From JBHEBG01 sp046557915 (lineage in GTDB: Bacteria > Bacteroidota > Bacteroidia > Flavobacteriales > Flavobacteriaceae): a DNA stretch of 64,000 nucleotides. The DNA lies in contig NZ_JBHEBG010000004.1 in assembly GCF_046557915.1 (NCBI RefSeq), positions 372,001 to 436,000 on the forward strand. Reading direction: 5' to 3'. Both the position numbers and the translations under genes were made by a program. The notes beneath the pieces are model-generated. The model was not told the origin of the DNA. It ran no database searches and was given only the letters and a program-made list of their open reading frames with translations. Of this stretch, positions 1 through 8,198 are shown piece after piece (position 1 is the stretch's first letter; each line of letters begins with the position of its first letter).

Positions 1-607
1 TCAATGATGCGGCAAAAAGCTGTGCCAGTTTTTCGTCGTTTTTGTTCTTTTCCTTGGAATTTAGGGCGTGGTAGGTAAGATTTATCGTTATATACTCTAA
101 GTTTTGGGCATATTCCCGTATCTGTACCTCTCCTTCCAAGTATTTTTTAAAGGTTAGTACATCAATAAATAAGAGCGAGTTGGTAATGATGCTATTAAAA
201 GTTTTACTGATCAAATTGTCTTCTAAATAAACCCTACTCCCAATAAGCTTCTCCAATTGCGAAGAGGTTTTGTTGTCCGACAATATTTTTTTAAAAAACG
301 AAATATTCCCAATGTCCAGGCTTTGATAAAAACCAAATATGGTATCTAAAAAGTCATCAAAAGAAGGCTTCGATCCCTGTTGCGCATAGGTAAAATACAA
401 ACCTCCCAAAAGATTGATCTTGGCTATCTCATCTTCCGATAGCTGATGTTCCGCTACTATAAAGTGGAAAGTGCTTAGGTTGATACCATAGATGAATCCG
501 CATTCCCTTAGGGTGGTATATAGCTCCCCGAAGCTGGCATAATTGTCACAATTATCCTTCAAGAGGTGCCCAAACTTTTCAATCCAACCTGATGCGGAAG
601 GGTTCAT
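1..607 (-). CDS. LETM1-related biofilm-associated protein (5' part only)
   Basis: An open frame runs on the minus strand from an ATG at 605-607 to the window edge without a stop, so about 202 N-terminal residues are visible. The protein begins MNPSASGWIEKFGHLLK and is soluble, with no signal peptide or membrane segment in the visible part. The opening resembles the flavobacterial proteins named LETM1-related biofilm-associated protein, usually near 400 residues. The naming rests on recollection of that N-terminus, not on a catalytic motif, and the LETM1-like part would lie beyond the edge. It is divergent from the DUF4331 gene, with about 170 bp between them. Confidence 0.55.
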   Translation of the reverse strand, partial: MNPSASGWIEKFGHLLKDNCDNYASFGELYTTLRECGFIYGINLSTFHFIVAEHQLSEDEIAKINLLGGLYFTYAQQGSKPSFDDFLDTIFGFYQSLDIGNISFFKKILSDNKTSSQLEKLIGSRVYLEDNLISKTFNSIITNSLLFIDVLTFKKYLEGEVQIREYAQNLEYITINLTYHALNSKEKNKNDEKLAQLFAASL

Positions 608-776
608 AGGCTAAAATTTAGTTCCCAAAATAAAACCAAATATAGAAATTTTCGTAGGTCTCAACGAGCGTTGGGTATAAGGGAAGCATTCGTTAACATC
701 AATTTAACAGAAAAAACAAAACCCCCTCACGGCAGGTTGCGTAGGTAAGGGCAATGCTAATAATAATTAACTTATC

Positions 777-1457
777 ATGAAAAACAAAAGAAGAAAATTG
801 GGCCTTATTGGCCTTAGTATTATGGGGCTGGTCCTAATTGCGGCAGACCATATTGATGCACCTTCATCTAGGGGTACTACCGCCGATATTGCGGATCTTT
901 ATGCCTTTGAGCCCAGCGAGGGTTCAGACAACACGGTTTTTGCAGTTGACTTGCAATCGGACATTTTGCCAGAGCTGGCCTACGGCACTTTTGACGAAAC
1001 GGTATTGACCGAGATTAATATCGACACCGATGGCGATTTAGTTGAAGATTTGGTCATTCAAGCCATACCAAGAAATGGAAACATGTATTTTTTTGGACCT
1101 GTGGCTCCATTGGAAACCGGGTTAAGGAGCCAGGTGTTGGTAGATTCTCCACTTGGTAATGTGGAGATTTCGGGCACAACAGCCATTATTGAGACCACAT
1201 CGGAAGGTGTTTCACTTTTTGCCGGACCAAGACAGGATCCCTTCTTTTTCGATTTCTTTCAATTTAATGCGGTAGCAGGCGGAATGGCCCCTGAAGGATT
1301 TAAGACCCCGGAAGAGGCCTCAGATGCTTTCGATGGTACCAATACCATGTCCATAGTTATGGAAATACCCAATAGTCTCCTGGGCACGCCTACAGGAACA
1401 AATATTTTAGGAATCCCTGTTTACAAGGTGTGGGTTACCACCAATAAAAAACAATAG
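777..1457 (+). CDS. DUF4331 family protein, N-terminal half
   Basis: A 226-residue exported protein: a basic start and hydrophobic segment (about residues 8-22) are followed by the DUF4331 opening signature DHIDAPSSRG and TADIADLYAFEP. It ends with a stretch like the middle of DUF4331 proteins (SIVMEIPNSLLG, then VYKVWVTT). Full-length DUF4331 proteins continue from there into a second half; here that half is encoded by the next gene, 23 bp downstream. The family has no established biochemical function. It probably forms an operon with the following lipoprotein and the TPR lipoprotein. ECF sigma/anti-sigma genes lie just beyond and may control it (inference). Confidence 0.8.
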   Translation: MKNKRRKLGLIGLSIMGLVLIAADHIDAPSSRGTTADIADLYAFEPSEGSDNTVFAVDLQSDILPELAYGTFDETVLTEINIDTDGDLVEDLVIQAIPRNGNMYFFGPVAPLETGLRSQVLVDSPLGNVEISGTTAIIETTSEGVSLFAGPRQDPFFFDFFQFNAVAGGMAPEGFKTPEEASDAFDGTNTMSIVMEIPNSLLGTPTGTNILGIPVYKVWVTTNKKQ

Positions 1458-1480
1458 AACATTAATCTAACACAAAAAAA

Positions 1481-2254
1481 ATGAAACTATTCAATTTAAA
1501 ATATTTGCTGTTTTCTATGATAGCGGTAATATCCCTGGGCGCTTGCAATAATGATGATGATGCGCAAATTCCGGGTATGATGGCCGAGGCCAGTTGTACC
1601 GATGGTATTAAAAATGGCGATGAAACCGATATAGATTGTGGCGGTTCTTGTGAGCCCTGTGCTATTTCCTTGGATTTCTCCGGCGACTACGCCCAGGTAG
1701 ATCATATGGGGCGACCCGGAATTAATACTACCCTGGGCTTTGATATGGAAGGGCAACCCAGCATAAAAGATGCCAATAACAATACCATAGCCTCTGAAAT
1801 GGGAGCCGCCTTCCAAGCTGCTTTTGAGGCCAGATTAGAGCAATATCACGATGTTTATGCCAATTTACTGGGGTTAGATCCCTTGGCCGTAAACTATGAA
1901 AACAACATTTTGGGGCTAGATGCAGCTACACTGACAGGTGCTTTAGCAGCCGATGCCTTAGACGTTGCTCCGGATGCACCGACCACCTATTTTAACCCAG
2001 GTACGGATCTGGACAATGATGGTCGGATTTTGGTTCCGGATGGAGATGAAATAGCGCTCACAGGAAGATCGTTGAGCGATGATTTTGTAGATGTGTCATT
2101 GATCTTGTTTTTTGGAGGTGCTGAAGGAACACGGTTCAGCGGGCAAGATTTGGACGATGACGGTACCGCCGATTTGCCTAGGCTAACATCCGATGGTGTT
2201 GGTCTAACATCGGATATCTCTGATACCTTTCCTTACTTGGGTGCTCCCGAATAA
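1481..2254 (+). CDS. Lipoprotein carrying the C-terminal half of DUF4331
   Basis: 257 residues. Signal peptide with a lipobox ending in Cys22 (ISLGAC), followed by an acidic linker. A Cys-rich tag with cysteines at 39, 53, 57 and 60 (CTDGIKNGDETDIDCGG) is common at the N-terminus of flavobacterial surface lipoproteins. From about residue 68 the sequence matches the later part of DUF4331 proteins: DHMGRPGINT, a Leu/Ala-rich helical centre, then LTGRSLSDDFVDVSLILFFGG and an ending in FPYLGAPE. Together with the preceding gene it makes one whole DUF4331 unit in two polypeptides. Likely surface- or periplasm-anchored partner of the first half (inference). Confidence 0.75.
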   Translation: MKLFNLKYLLFSMIAVISLGACNNDDDAQIPGMMAEASCTDGIKNGDETDIDCGGSCEPCAISLDFSGDYAQVDHMGRPGINTTLGFDMEGQPSIKDANNNTIASEMGAAFQAAFEARLEQYHDVYANLLGLDPLAVNYENNILGLDAATLTGALAADALDVAPDAPTTYFNPGTDLDNDGRILVPDGDEIALTGRSLSDDFVDVSLILFFGGAEGTRFSGQDLDDDGTADLPRLTSDGVGLTSDISDTFPYLGAPE

Positions 2255-2343
2255 GAACTTTTGACTATGAAGAAGAGAAAAGGGGAGGGGCATCTATTTT
2301 CCTCCTCTTTTTAAAAAGATGTTTAACAACTAAAATTCCGATC

Positions 2344-3627
2344 ATGAAATTTATAACACTAGTAATGGGGCTACTCATCTTAAGTGCCTGTCATACAGAA
2401 AAGAAACCTGTTGGTGCAATTACCAATGAAAATGATTACAACAAATTCCTTACTGCCGAGGCTCCGACCACCACGTCCAAGTATTTTGAAATTTGGAATT
2501 CGAAAATAAAACCAGATAGTATGCAGCTTACCAGCTTTGGTATTGTAGCCAGCGAATATAACCGCTATTTTAAATCTACCGGAGATATCCAATATCTAAA
2601 GAAAGCAGCACAGGCTTTGCACAGGGCGGTGACCATAGCAGCGGTGGGAAAATCTAATTATTATAGGGCCTTGGCCCGAAATTACATTGCACAACATCGG
2701 TTTAAGGAGGCATTGGAATGGGCCGTGAAGGCCCATAATCTTGGGAGCGGACTAAAAGAATCGGAGCAGCTACTTTTTGATGTTCATATGGAATTGGGCA
2801 ATTATACCGAGGCAGAAAGTTATTTAAAGAAAATTAGAAATATGTCGGACTTTGGATACCTGATCCGACTTGCCAAATGGAGCGATCATAAAGGAGATCT
2901 TACCAAGGCCATTGGATTTATGGAAATTGCCAAGAGAATAGCCGAAACTTCTAAAAATAAAGAACTGATACTTTGGTCCTATACAAATTTGGCAGATTAC
3001 TATGGTCATGCCGGTCGTATCAAAAAATCATACGACCATTACCTTAAATCCTTACAATTGGATCCCAAAAATGCATACGCCAAAAAAGGCATCGCATGGA
3101 TTGTGTTTTCGTACGAAAGAAATGCTACCGAAGCCCTACGCATTTTGGATGCCGTTACACATCAAAACCAAAGCCCTGATTATTGGCTGTTAAAAGCAGA
3201 AATAGCGGAATATTTAGAAGATAACCAGAAAAAAGACTCCTATTTGGAACAGTTTGATCGTGAAGTTGGTAATCCTTCCTATGGGGACATGTACAACGGT
3301 CATACTGTTGCATTGTTACAAGAAAGACCGGATACCACTGATAAGGCTTTGCATTTGGCAATGAAAGAGGTGCAAAATAGGGCAACTCCCCAAACGTATG
3401 ATATGTTGGCATACAGTTATTTGAAACGTGGCGATAAAAACAAGGCCATGGAAATTGCCGAAAAGCATGTGGCGGGACAAACCCAGGAACCCGAAATCTT
3501 GTATCATTTGGCTGAAATCTATAAAGAAAATGGGGTTACCGAAAAAGTAGCGGACCTTAAGGAAGCGTTGCAGCAGGCAATTTATGAACTGGGCCCGTTA
3601 ATGGAACAAAGGATAAGTGAATTGTAG
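2344..3627 (+). CDS. TPR-repeat lipoprotein
   Basis: 427 residues. Signal peptide MKFITLVMGLLILSAC with the lipid-accepting Cys at 16. The rest is alpha-helical with several tetratricopeptide-like units (for example around residues 115-150, 205-245 and 345-410; ALEWAVKAHNLG and SYDHYLKSLQLDPKNAYAKKG show the A/G/Y/P pattern). TPR proteins are scaffolds for protein-protein contacts. It lies 90 bp after the DUF4331 pair on the same strand, a gene order seen in other flavobacteria, and probably assists the same envelope process. No enzymatic motif is visible. Confidence 0.75.
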   Translation: MKFITLVMGLLILSACHTEKKPVGAITNENDYNKFLTAEAPTTTSKYFEIWNSKIKPDSMQLTSFGIVASEYNRYFKSTGDIQYLKKAAQALHRAVTIAAVGKSNYYRALARNYIAQHRFKEALEWAVKAHNLGSGLKESEQLLFDVHMELGNYTEAESYLKKIRNMSDFGYLIRLAKWSDHKGDLTKAIGFMEIAKRIAETSKNKELILWSYTNLADYYGHAGRIKKSYDHYLKSLQLDPKNAYAKKGIAWIVFSYERNATEALRILDAVTHQNQSPDYWLLKAEIAEYLEDNQKKDSYLEQFDREVGNPSYGDMYNGHTVALLQERPDTTDKALHLAMKEVQNRATPQTYDMLAYSYLKRGDKNKAMEIAEKHVAGQTQEPEILYHLAEIYKENGVTEKVADLKEALQQAIYELGPLMEQRISEL

Positions 3628-3717
3628 TGGTAAATAAGATGGCAACACCTAAGGTTTTGCATCGTGCACCCCATTTTTTACAAGATGTTTGTTTTATTTT
3701 TAGGTTGTTTTTAAGAG

Positions 3718-3741
3718 CACCATGGTCTCACGGCCATGGTG
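3718..3741. terminator. Stem-loop downstream of the TPR gene, possible terminator
   Basis: A perfect 8-bp inverted repeat CACCATGG / CCATGGTG surrounds an 8-nt loop, about 90 bp after the stop of the TPR gene. A run of seven T lies about 20 nt further on rather than directly at the stem base, so it is a weak candidate for intrinsic termination of the DUF4331-TPR transcript. Confidence 0.35.
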
Positions 3742-3903
3742 TTTCATCGAATTTTAACAGTTTTTTTAGGCGGTTTCGGACGAAATGTATATTATTACCG
3801 TTCAAATGCCGTTATAGTACTACTTTATAAGCCCTAAATAGTACAGATTTAACCTAAGGACATTTAAAAATTGTCCGAAAGACCAACACAAATTATAACT
3901 GTT

Positions 3904-4011
3904 ATGGAATACTTTCTTTTCTTTCTTTGGATTTCAGCAATGTTGTTTGTGGCTCTGAAAGTATTGGCGGCCCATAGGTCGTTACAGAAGCATACACGAA
4001 TGAGGAAATAA
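3904..4011 (+). CDS. Possible 35-residue single-span membrane protein
   Basis: In the 397-bp space between the TPR gene and the converging anti-sigma gene, a short frame begins MEYFLFFLWISAMLFVALKV and ends in a strongly basic tail (HRSLQKHTRMRK, then TAA). The composition, one hydrophobic span followed by Arg/Lys, is what a small inner-membrane protein would have. No clear ribosome-binding site or homologue is recognised. Apart from this frame and the stem-loop at 3718-3741, nothing else was seen in the 3628-4024 interval. Confidence 0.3.
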   Translation: MEYFLFFLWISAMLFVALKVLAAHRSLQKHTRMRK

Positions 4012-4024
4012 CCTCTTTTCCGTT

Positions 4025-4816
4025 CTAAGATGTTGTAGCACCAAGCGCGTACAATTGTTCTAAGTTGGGTACTTCACTACCACCTGCCGGTTCTAGTGTA
4101 ATGCCAAAAGCTTCCGATTCGTTTTCGTTTAGTAAGGCGAAGACCTTATTTCCGTTTAAATCAAAATTTTCTAGTAGTCCAATACTCGTAGGGCTAAACG
4201 GATCTAATTTTAAAGACCATACCTGATATACCTTACCCTTGGGAGGTGCGGGTAATCCTTGGGCATCTATAAAAACCTTTTTTTCTTGTTTGTTCCAAAA
4301 AGCCTTTGCATAAGCGTTTGGCGAAATATCTTGTCCGGCAAGGGGTATCACCGCTATATTTTTGTCGCGCAAGGTGTTCAGCAATTTTTCAGAATCTTCC
4401 AAGGAATTTCTAGCTTCTAAAATTTGCTCTTCCATTACCGCATTTTCTTGGGTAACCACATCTATATTGGATTTTAGCTCTTTATTGTCGCTATAAAACC
4501 AGAGCATTCCTGCTGCAAAAAGAGCGGCCGCCGCCCAGCCCGAATATATTTTCCAATTTATTTTGTTACCTGGTAGTGTTAATGCCTTGGACGATTTGGT
4601 TTCATTGAGGCGAGATTTTAACTTTTCAAAATTTGTGGTACCGGAATAGGAAGCTGCACTCATAGCGAGAATGGCCGCCTCTATTTGTTCTATTTCTTTC
4701 CTTATTTCCGGGTGCTCGTTGGCCAAATGATATATTTCTAAATTCTCTTCATCAGATAGTGTGCCGGCTACGTAGAGTTCCAAAATCCCAGAGGCTATGT
4801 ACTTTTTTACATCCAT
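4025..4816 (-). CDS. Anti-sigma factor, RskA family
   Basis: 263 residues. The cytoplasmic N-terminal part (about 1-85) would bind the sigma factor, a single transmembrane helix lies near residues 90-108 (YSGWAAAALFAAGMLWFYS), a coiled-coil-like stretch follows (about 110-155), then a periplasmic RskA-type domain (about 165-263; KVFIDAQGLPAPPKGKVYQVWS and LEPAGGSEVPNLEQLYALG). Such proteins hold an ECF sigma factor inactive at the membrane until a signal or proteolysis releases it. It starts one base after the stop of the upstream sigma gene, so the two are co-transcribed and very likely cognate. Confidence 0.88.
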   Translation of the reverse strand: MDVKKYIASGILELYVAGTLSDEENLEIYHLANEHPEIRKEIEQIEAAILAMSAASYSGTTNFEKLKSRLNETKSSKALTLPGNKINWKIYSGWAAAALFAAGMLWFYSDNKELKSNIDVVTQENAVMEEQILEARNSLEDSEKLLNTLRDKNIAVIPLAGQDISPNAYAKAFWNKQEKKVFIDAQGLPAPPKGKVYQVWSLKLDPFSPTSIGLLENFDLNGNKVFALLNENESEAFGITLEPAGGSEVPNLEQLYALGATTS

Positions 4817-5347
4817 CTACGAAAATATATTATCTCTTAACTGCGAAATGCAGTTTCTGTTTCTTGTTTTTACCGTTCCCAACGGAATCTGCAATTGCTC
4901 GGCCGCCTCCTTTTGGGTATACCCTTTAAAATATAGCAGTTCTATGAGCTGTACGCATTTATCCTTTAAGTTTTTTAATAAGTTGGTAAGTCCTATTGCA
5001 TCAACTTTTTTATTGAGGTTATCGTCATTCTCAAGGGTACCTACGAAATAATCTGCGGATAAGTTTTTTTTACGGTCCTTGTACGATTTTGATCTAAGTT
5101 CATCAATGGCCGCGTTTCTGGCAATATTTAGGATCCATGTAAAGAATCTGCCTTTAGATGGATCATAACTTTCCGCCTTGTTCCACACTTTTAAGAAAAC
5201 ATCCTGACAGATTTCTTGGGCAACATCATTATCACCTACAATGACATTGATTACACCACAAATGTTCTCCGAGTACATTTCATGGAGTTTCTCAAAAGCA
5301 ACCATGTCCTTTTTTTGAAAAAGTGCAATTAAATCATCTAGCTCCAT
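4817..5347 (-). CDS. ECF RNA polymerase sigma factor (SigK-like)
   Basis: 176 residues, the usual ECF length. Region 2 lies about residues 10-95 (QEICQDVFLKVWNKAESYDP, then GRFFTWILNIARNAAIDELR) and region 4 about 120-172 (LLYFKGYTQKEAAEQLQIPL, GTVKTRNRNCISQLRD), with a helix-turn-helix for the -35 element. It directs RNA polymerase to its own regulon and is paired with the RskA-type anti-sigma factor immediately downstream. Candidate targets are the nearby DUF4331-TPR operon and sodC, but no shared promoter motif was identified. Confidence 0.9.
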   Translation of the reverse strand: MELDDLIALFQKKDMVAFEKLHEMYSENICGVINVIVGDNDVAQEICQDVFLKVWNKAESYDPSKGRFFTWILNIARNAAIDELRSKSYKDRKKNLSADYFVGTLENDDNLNKKVDAIGLTNLLKNLKDKCVQLIELLYFKGYTQKEAAEQLQIPLGTVKTRNRNCISQLRDNIFS

Positions 5348-5374
5348 GCAAGGGCTTTTATTATATCAAGTTAT

Positions 5375-5403
5375 AAAAAAAGCTGCCCAAAAGACAGCTT
5401 TTT
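5375..5403 (-). terminator. Intrinsic terminator after sodC
   Basis: Read on the minus strand, AAAAAGCTG, a 9-nt loop and CAGCTTTTT form a perfect 9-bp stem ending in a T run. It starts 18 bp after the sodC stop and separates sodC from the sigma/anti-sigma operon that follows on the same strand. Confidence 0.7.
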
Positions 5404-5421
5404 ACATGATATTTACCACAA

Positions 5422-6000
5422 TTATTGTATGATTCCCGTACAACTGACACGGGCACCGGCGGCTCCGCTGGGCTGGGAGGTAAAGTCGTCCACACCTTGG
5501 TGAACAATTACGGCCTTGCCGATAATATTTTTTGTATCGTCATCGCACCCAATACACCATTGGTCTGTAGAAAAAGCGACGGTGGCATTCCCTTCGGCGT
5601 CCGCTGTAAGGTTGCCTATATCCCCTTTGTGATATCCTTCCTCTGCGCCCCATTTGGCGTGTGGTTGGAATGTAGGGTTCCAATGCCCTCCTGTAGATTT
5701 ACCATCCGCGGAGGAGCAATCTGCCTTTTCATGAATGTGTATGGCATGTTCTCCCTCGGAAAGCCCGGTTAATTTGGCAATCATGCTTACCTGCGAGTCT
5801 TCTTGGGTAAAAGTCACTTCACCGGTAACATTGCTATCGCTCTTAGGCTCCATGGTGAAGGAAATGGTTTTTACCTGTAGTTCTTCTTTGATTTCATCAA
5901 CTGCCGTTTCCATCTCCTCTTTTACTTCCTTTTTAACTTCCTTACAGTTATAGGAAACCAGGATAACAAGTCCTGTAAACAAAAGTTTTATTTTTTTCAT
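5422..6000 (-). CDS. sodC: Cu/Zn superoxide dismutase, exported (probable lipoprotein)
   Basis: 192 residues. A signal segment ends at a probable lipidated Cys19, followed by a charged linker to about residue 43. The SodC domain keeps its ligands: His88 and His90 (HIHEK), His106 (GGHWNP, the Cu-Zn bridge), His114, His124 and Asp127 (GYHKGDIG) for zinc, and His167 for copper. The catalytic Arg184 (GARVSC) and the disulphide pair Cys95/Cys187 are present. It dismutates superoxide in the periplasm or at the outer membrane. Single gene closed by its own terminator and preceded by a plausible promoter. Confidence 0.93.
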   Translation of the reverse strand: MKKIKLLFTGLVILVSYNCKEVKKEVKEEMETAVDEIKEELQVKTISFTMEPKSDSNVTGEVTFTQEDSQVSMIAKLTGLSEGEHAIHIHEKADCSSADGKSTGGHWNPTFQPHAKWGAEEGYHKGDIGNLTADAEGNATVAFSTDQWCIGCDDDTKNIIGKAVIVHQGVDDFTSQPSGAAGARVSCTGIIQ

Positions 6001-6024
6001 GGTCTGTAGTTTAATTATTGCTTT

Positions 6025-6055
6025 TAAAGTTACACATTATTTCAGCCTAGGGCAA
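6025..6055 (-). promoter_or_regulatory. Probable sodC promoter
   Basis: On the minus strand a TTG (6055-6053) is followed after 20 bp by TAACTTTA (6032-6025), close to the Bacteroidota consensus TTG-N17-23-TAnnTTTG. It lies 24 bp upstream of the sodC ATG. Confidence 0.4.
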
Positions 6056-6133
6056 CCTATTGTTTAAAATGATTTGTATTAATACGATGTGCTGACCCAT
6101 GTTAGTAAACATATAATTTTTTAGGACAATCAC

Positions 6134-6760
6134 TTATTTAAATAGATACAATATGGCCAGGTAAATCATAAAACAACCTAGTGCCACCAAGTAGGGCTTG
6201 TAATTTCTTTTAGCAGCTTTATCCCAAAAAATTAAACCAATAAGTAGCGCATTGACTAATAGGTACGGTAATTCCAGGAACCTTAGATAAACCGAATCAA
6301 GCGTAAGGTAAATAATCCTTCCCAAGGTGGGGCCCACAAAAATGAGTGCAATGGCGATCATATAGCGCATATGAATGGTAACGTTCTTCTTGTTCCGCAT
6401 TGCCAATACATAGAATAGGATAAGCAGAATAACATCTAAACTGGCGTTTATTGGAAAAGAACCGCTACTGTACTGTTTTACCATTTGTGGTAAGAACGAC
6501 AGAATTAATGCTGAAAAAACGACGTATGAAACCTTTCCAAAGATTCGATGCAGTTTAAAGTTTTTATATCTAATTAGCAATGGCTGGACAATGAGCAATG
6601 TTATCCACAAGGAGGCCGTAAACGCGTGTACATGGGTATAGATATCTACGGTGCCTTCAAATTCGGGAGCCAGGACAAAATAGGTCTTGTAAAACCCAAA
6701 AAATGTCAGTGGTATGAAAAGCAAAAAAATGAACCCAAGATTCCTGTATTGTTTTTCCAT
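6134..6760 (-). CDS. Multi-pass membrane protein, DUF2306-like
   Basis: 208 residues with about six or seven hydrophobic spans. The order of motifs, a conserved His near the end of the second span (HVHAFTASLWITLLIVQPLL) followed by KLHRIFGKVSY, resembles the DUF2306/cytochrome-b561-like group of small membrane proteins, where such histidines often sit at the membrane edge. No function can be given. It is 6 bp downstream of the CPBP protease gene and may be co-transcribed with it. Confidence 0.6.
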   Translation of the reverse strand: MEKQYRNLGFIFLLFIPLTFFGFYKTYFVLAPEFEGTVDIYTHVHAFTASLWITLLIVQPLLIRYKNFKLHRIFGKVSYVVFSALILSFLPQMVKQYSSGSFPINASLDVILLILFYVLAMRNKKNVTIHMRYMIAIALIFVGPTLGRIIYLTLDSVYLRFLELPYLLVNALLIGLIFWDKAAKRNYKPYLVALGCFMIYLAILYLFK

Positions 6761-6766
6761 AATGCG

Positions 6767-7609
6767 CTATGTTGTTACCGGTTTATTTTTATTACTTCGA
6801 GATAATATAATGGCCACGATAATGATAAGTCCAACCTGAATCACTAATAGGTTCTTGTCACTTAAGGCGTCGGCTCCTAGAAAACCGTGCGTGAAATTCA
6901 TTCCTCCATGTAATAATATTGCCAACAAGACGCTGCCTTTTGTTCTATTGTATAACCAGGAAAAAATAACCCCCATAGCAGTCATTAATGGTATGTATGC
7001 CAAAACGGACATATTGCCAACAGCTTTAGGTAAAAACAGTATTAAAGGTAGATGCCATATGCTCCATAGGAATCCAATAACTAAACCGGAAAGATTTGGA
7101 TTGTATTTTTGTTGCATCATTTCCTGGGCATAACCCCTCCATCCCAACTCTTCAGCTATTGGCCCACCCAATAATGTGTTAATTAAGAAAAAAAGAGGAG
7201 ACAGCAGTATGGCCACCATAAGTTGCCCCTCTGCCAAACCCATGCCCTGCAATATTGCTGCGGAACTTGGTAAATCCCCGCCCAAAGCTTTATGGATTAA
7301 AACCGCGATTGTACCAATGAATAAAATACCAAAAATGGAAAAAATATAGTATTTAAAAGGTACTCTCCAAATCAGAAGTTTTTTTAGCAGTTGCTTAATT
7401 CCTGTTTTTCCGTGACTGCGGTATGTTAGGATCAGGGCAGCAATTGTTGGCCCCCAAGCCCCGGGTAATACCAAAAATTCACTTACTTCTTCTGAGAAAT
7501 AAAAGGGACTCCAAAGCCCCCATGAGATTAGAAACGTAAGTATAAAGTAATTATAAATGTTTGGTTTCTTTTTTTTTTCGGTCATATCATAATTTTTTCT
7601 TGCTATCAA
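6767..7609 (-). CDS. CPBP family intramembrane metalloprotease (Abi/CAAX-like)
   Basis: 280 residues, about eight hydrophobic spans. The three family motifs are present: Glu153-Glu154 with Arg158 (AEELGWRGYAQ), His186 (FLWSIWHLPLI) and His234 with Asn238 (HGGMNFTHG). CPBP proteins are glutamate-type intramembrane proteases related to eukaryotic Rce1. Bacterial members act in peptide maturation, immunity to bacteriocins or signalling, and which applies here is not visible. A second start at residue 9 (MTEKKK) is possible. Confidence 0.88.
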   Translation of the reverse strand: MIARKNYDMTEKKKKPNIYNYFILTFLISWGLWSPFYFSEEVSEFLVLPGAWGPTIAALILTYRSHGKTGIKQLLKKLLIWRVPFKYYIFSIFGILFIGTIAVLIHKALGGDLPSSAAILQGMGLAEGQLMVAILLSPLFFLINTLLGGPIAEELGWRGYAQEMMQQKYNPNLSGLVIGFLWSIWHLPLILFLPKAVGNMSVLAYIPLMTAMGVIFSWLYNRTKGSVLLAILLHGGMNFTHGFLGADALSDKNLLVIQVGLIIIVAIILSRSNKNKPVTT

Positions 7610-7640
7610 TGTACAAATTAAAGTAACCGTATGGATATTT

Positions 7641-8147
7641 CTAATAGGCCAATAATTTGATATTCAACTTTTTGTAATCACCGATTATCTGGGCCAAATG
7701 GTGCTCCACATGAAATATATAATCCCAAATGAGATAAGACAGATTCGATTCTTTCCCTTTTTGCAAGGTCCGCATACTTATCTTATCAAAGTTATGATGC
7801 ACGGTTTTCCGGTTCATAACAGATTTGGGAATTACAGCGATTAACTGCGAAATATGAATATTTATCATTTCCCAAATTTTCAGAATTTCTTCCGCATTTC
7901 TAGATTGATAATTGTTCAACTTCACCCAATTTACTTGGTCGTAGCCCTCAAAAATTAAATCGTCCTTCGTTTGGGCAAGCAGTATTCTACTATAATTGTT
8001 TACCCCAGAATCTATTAAATGACCTAGAATTTGTTTTTTGGACCATTTTTCATCCGACGGCTTAAACGACATGTTTTTAGCATCAATTTCCTTAATTTGT
8101 TTCGAACCATTTTCTACAATACTAAGAAGCGCATCACTATAATTCAT
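7641..8147 (-). CDS. DinB family protein
   Basis: 168 residues forming the four-helix DinB/YfiT fold. The metal triad is in the expected places: His43 (ILGHLIDSG), and His146 and His150 in the last helices (FHVEHHLAQI). DinB-like proteins are metal-binding and often act as thiol-dependent transferases, but the substrate cannot be inferred here. The following gene ends 31 bp upstream of this region's next neighbour on the same strand; no operon partner suggests a pathway. Confidence 0.82.
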   Translation of the reverse strand: MNYSDALLSIVENGSKQIKEIDAKNMSFKPSDEKWSKKQILGHLIDSGVNNYSRILLAQTKDDLIFEGYDQVNWVKLNNYQSRNAEEILKIWEMINIHISQLIAVIPKSVMNRKTVHHNFDKISMRTLQKGKESNLSYLIWDYIFHVEHHLAQIIGDYKKLNIKLLAY

Positions 8148-8198
8148 TTGTTACTTTATTTTCTGGTTGCCATTAGTAATAGTATACCTGCGCGTAAG

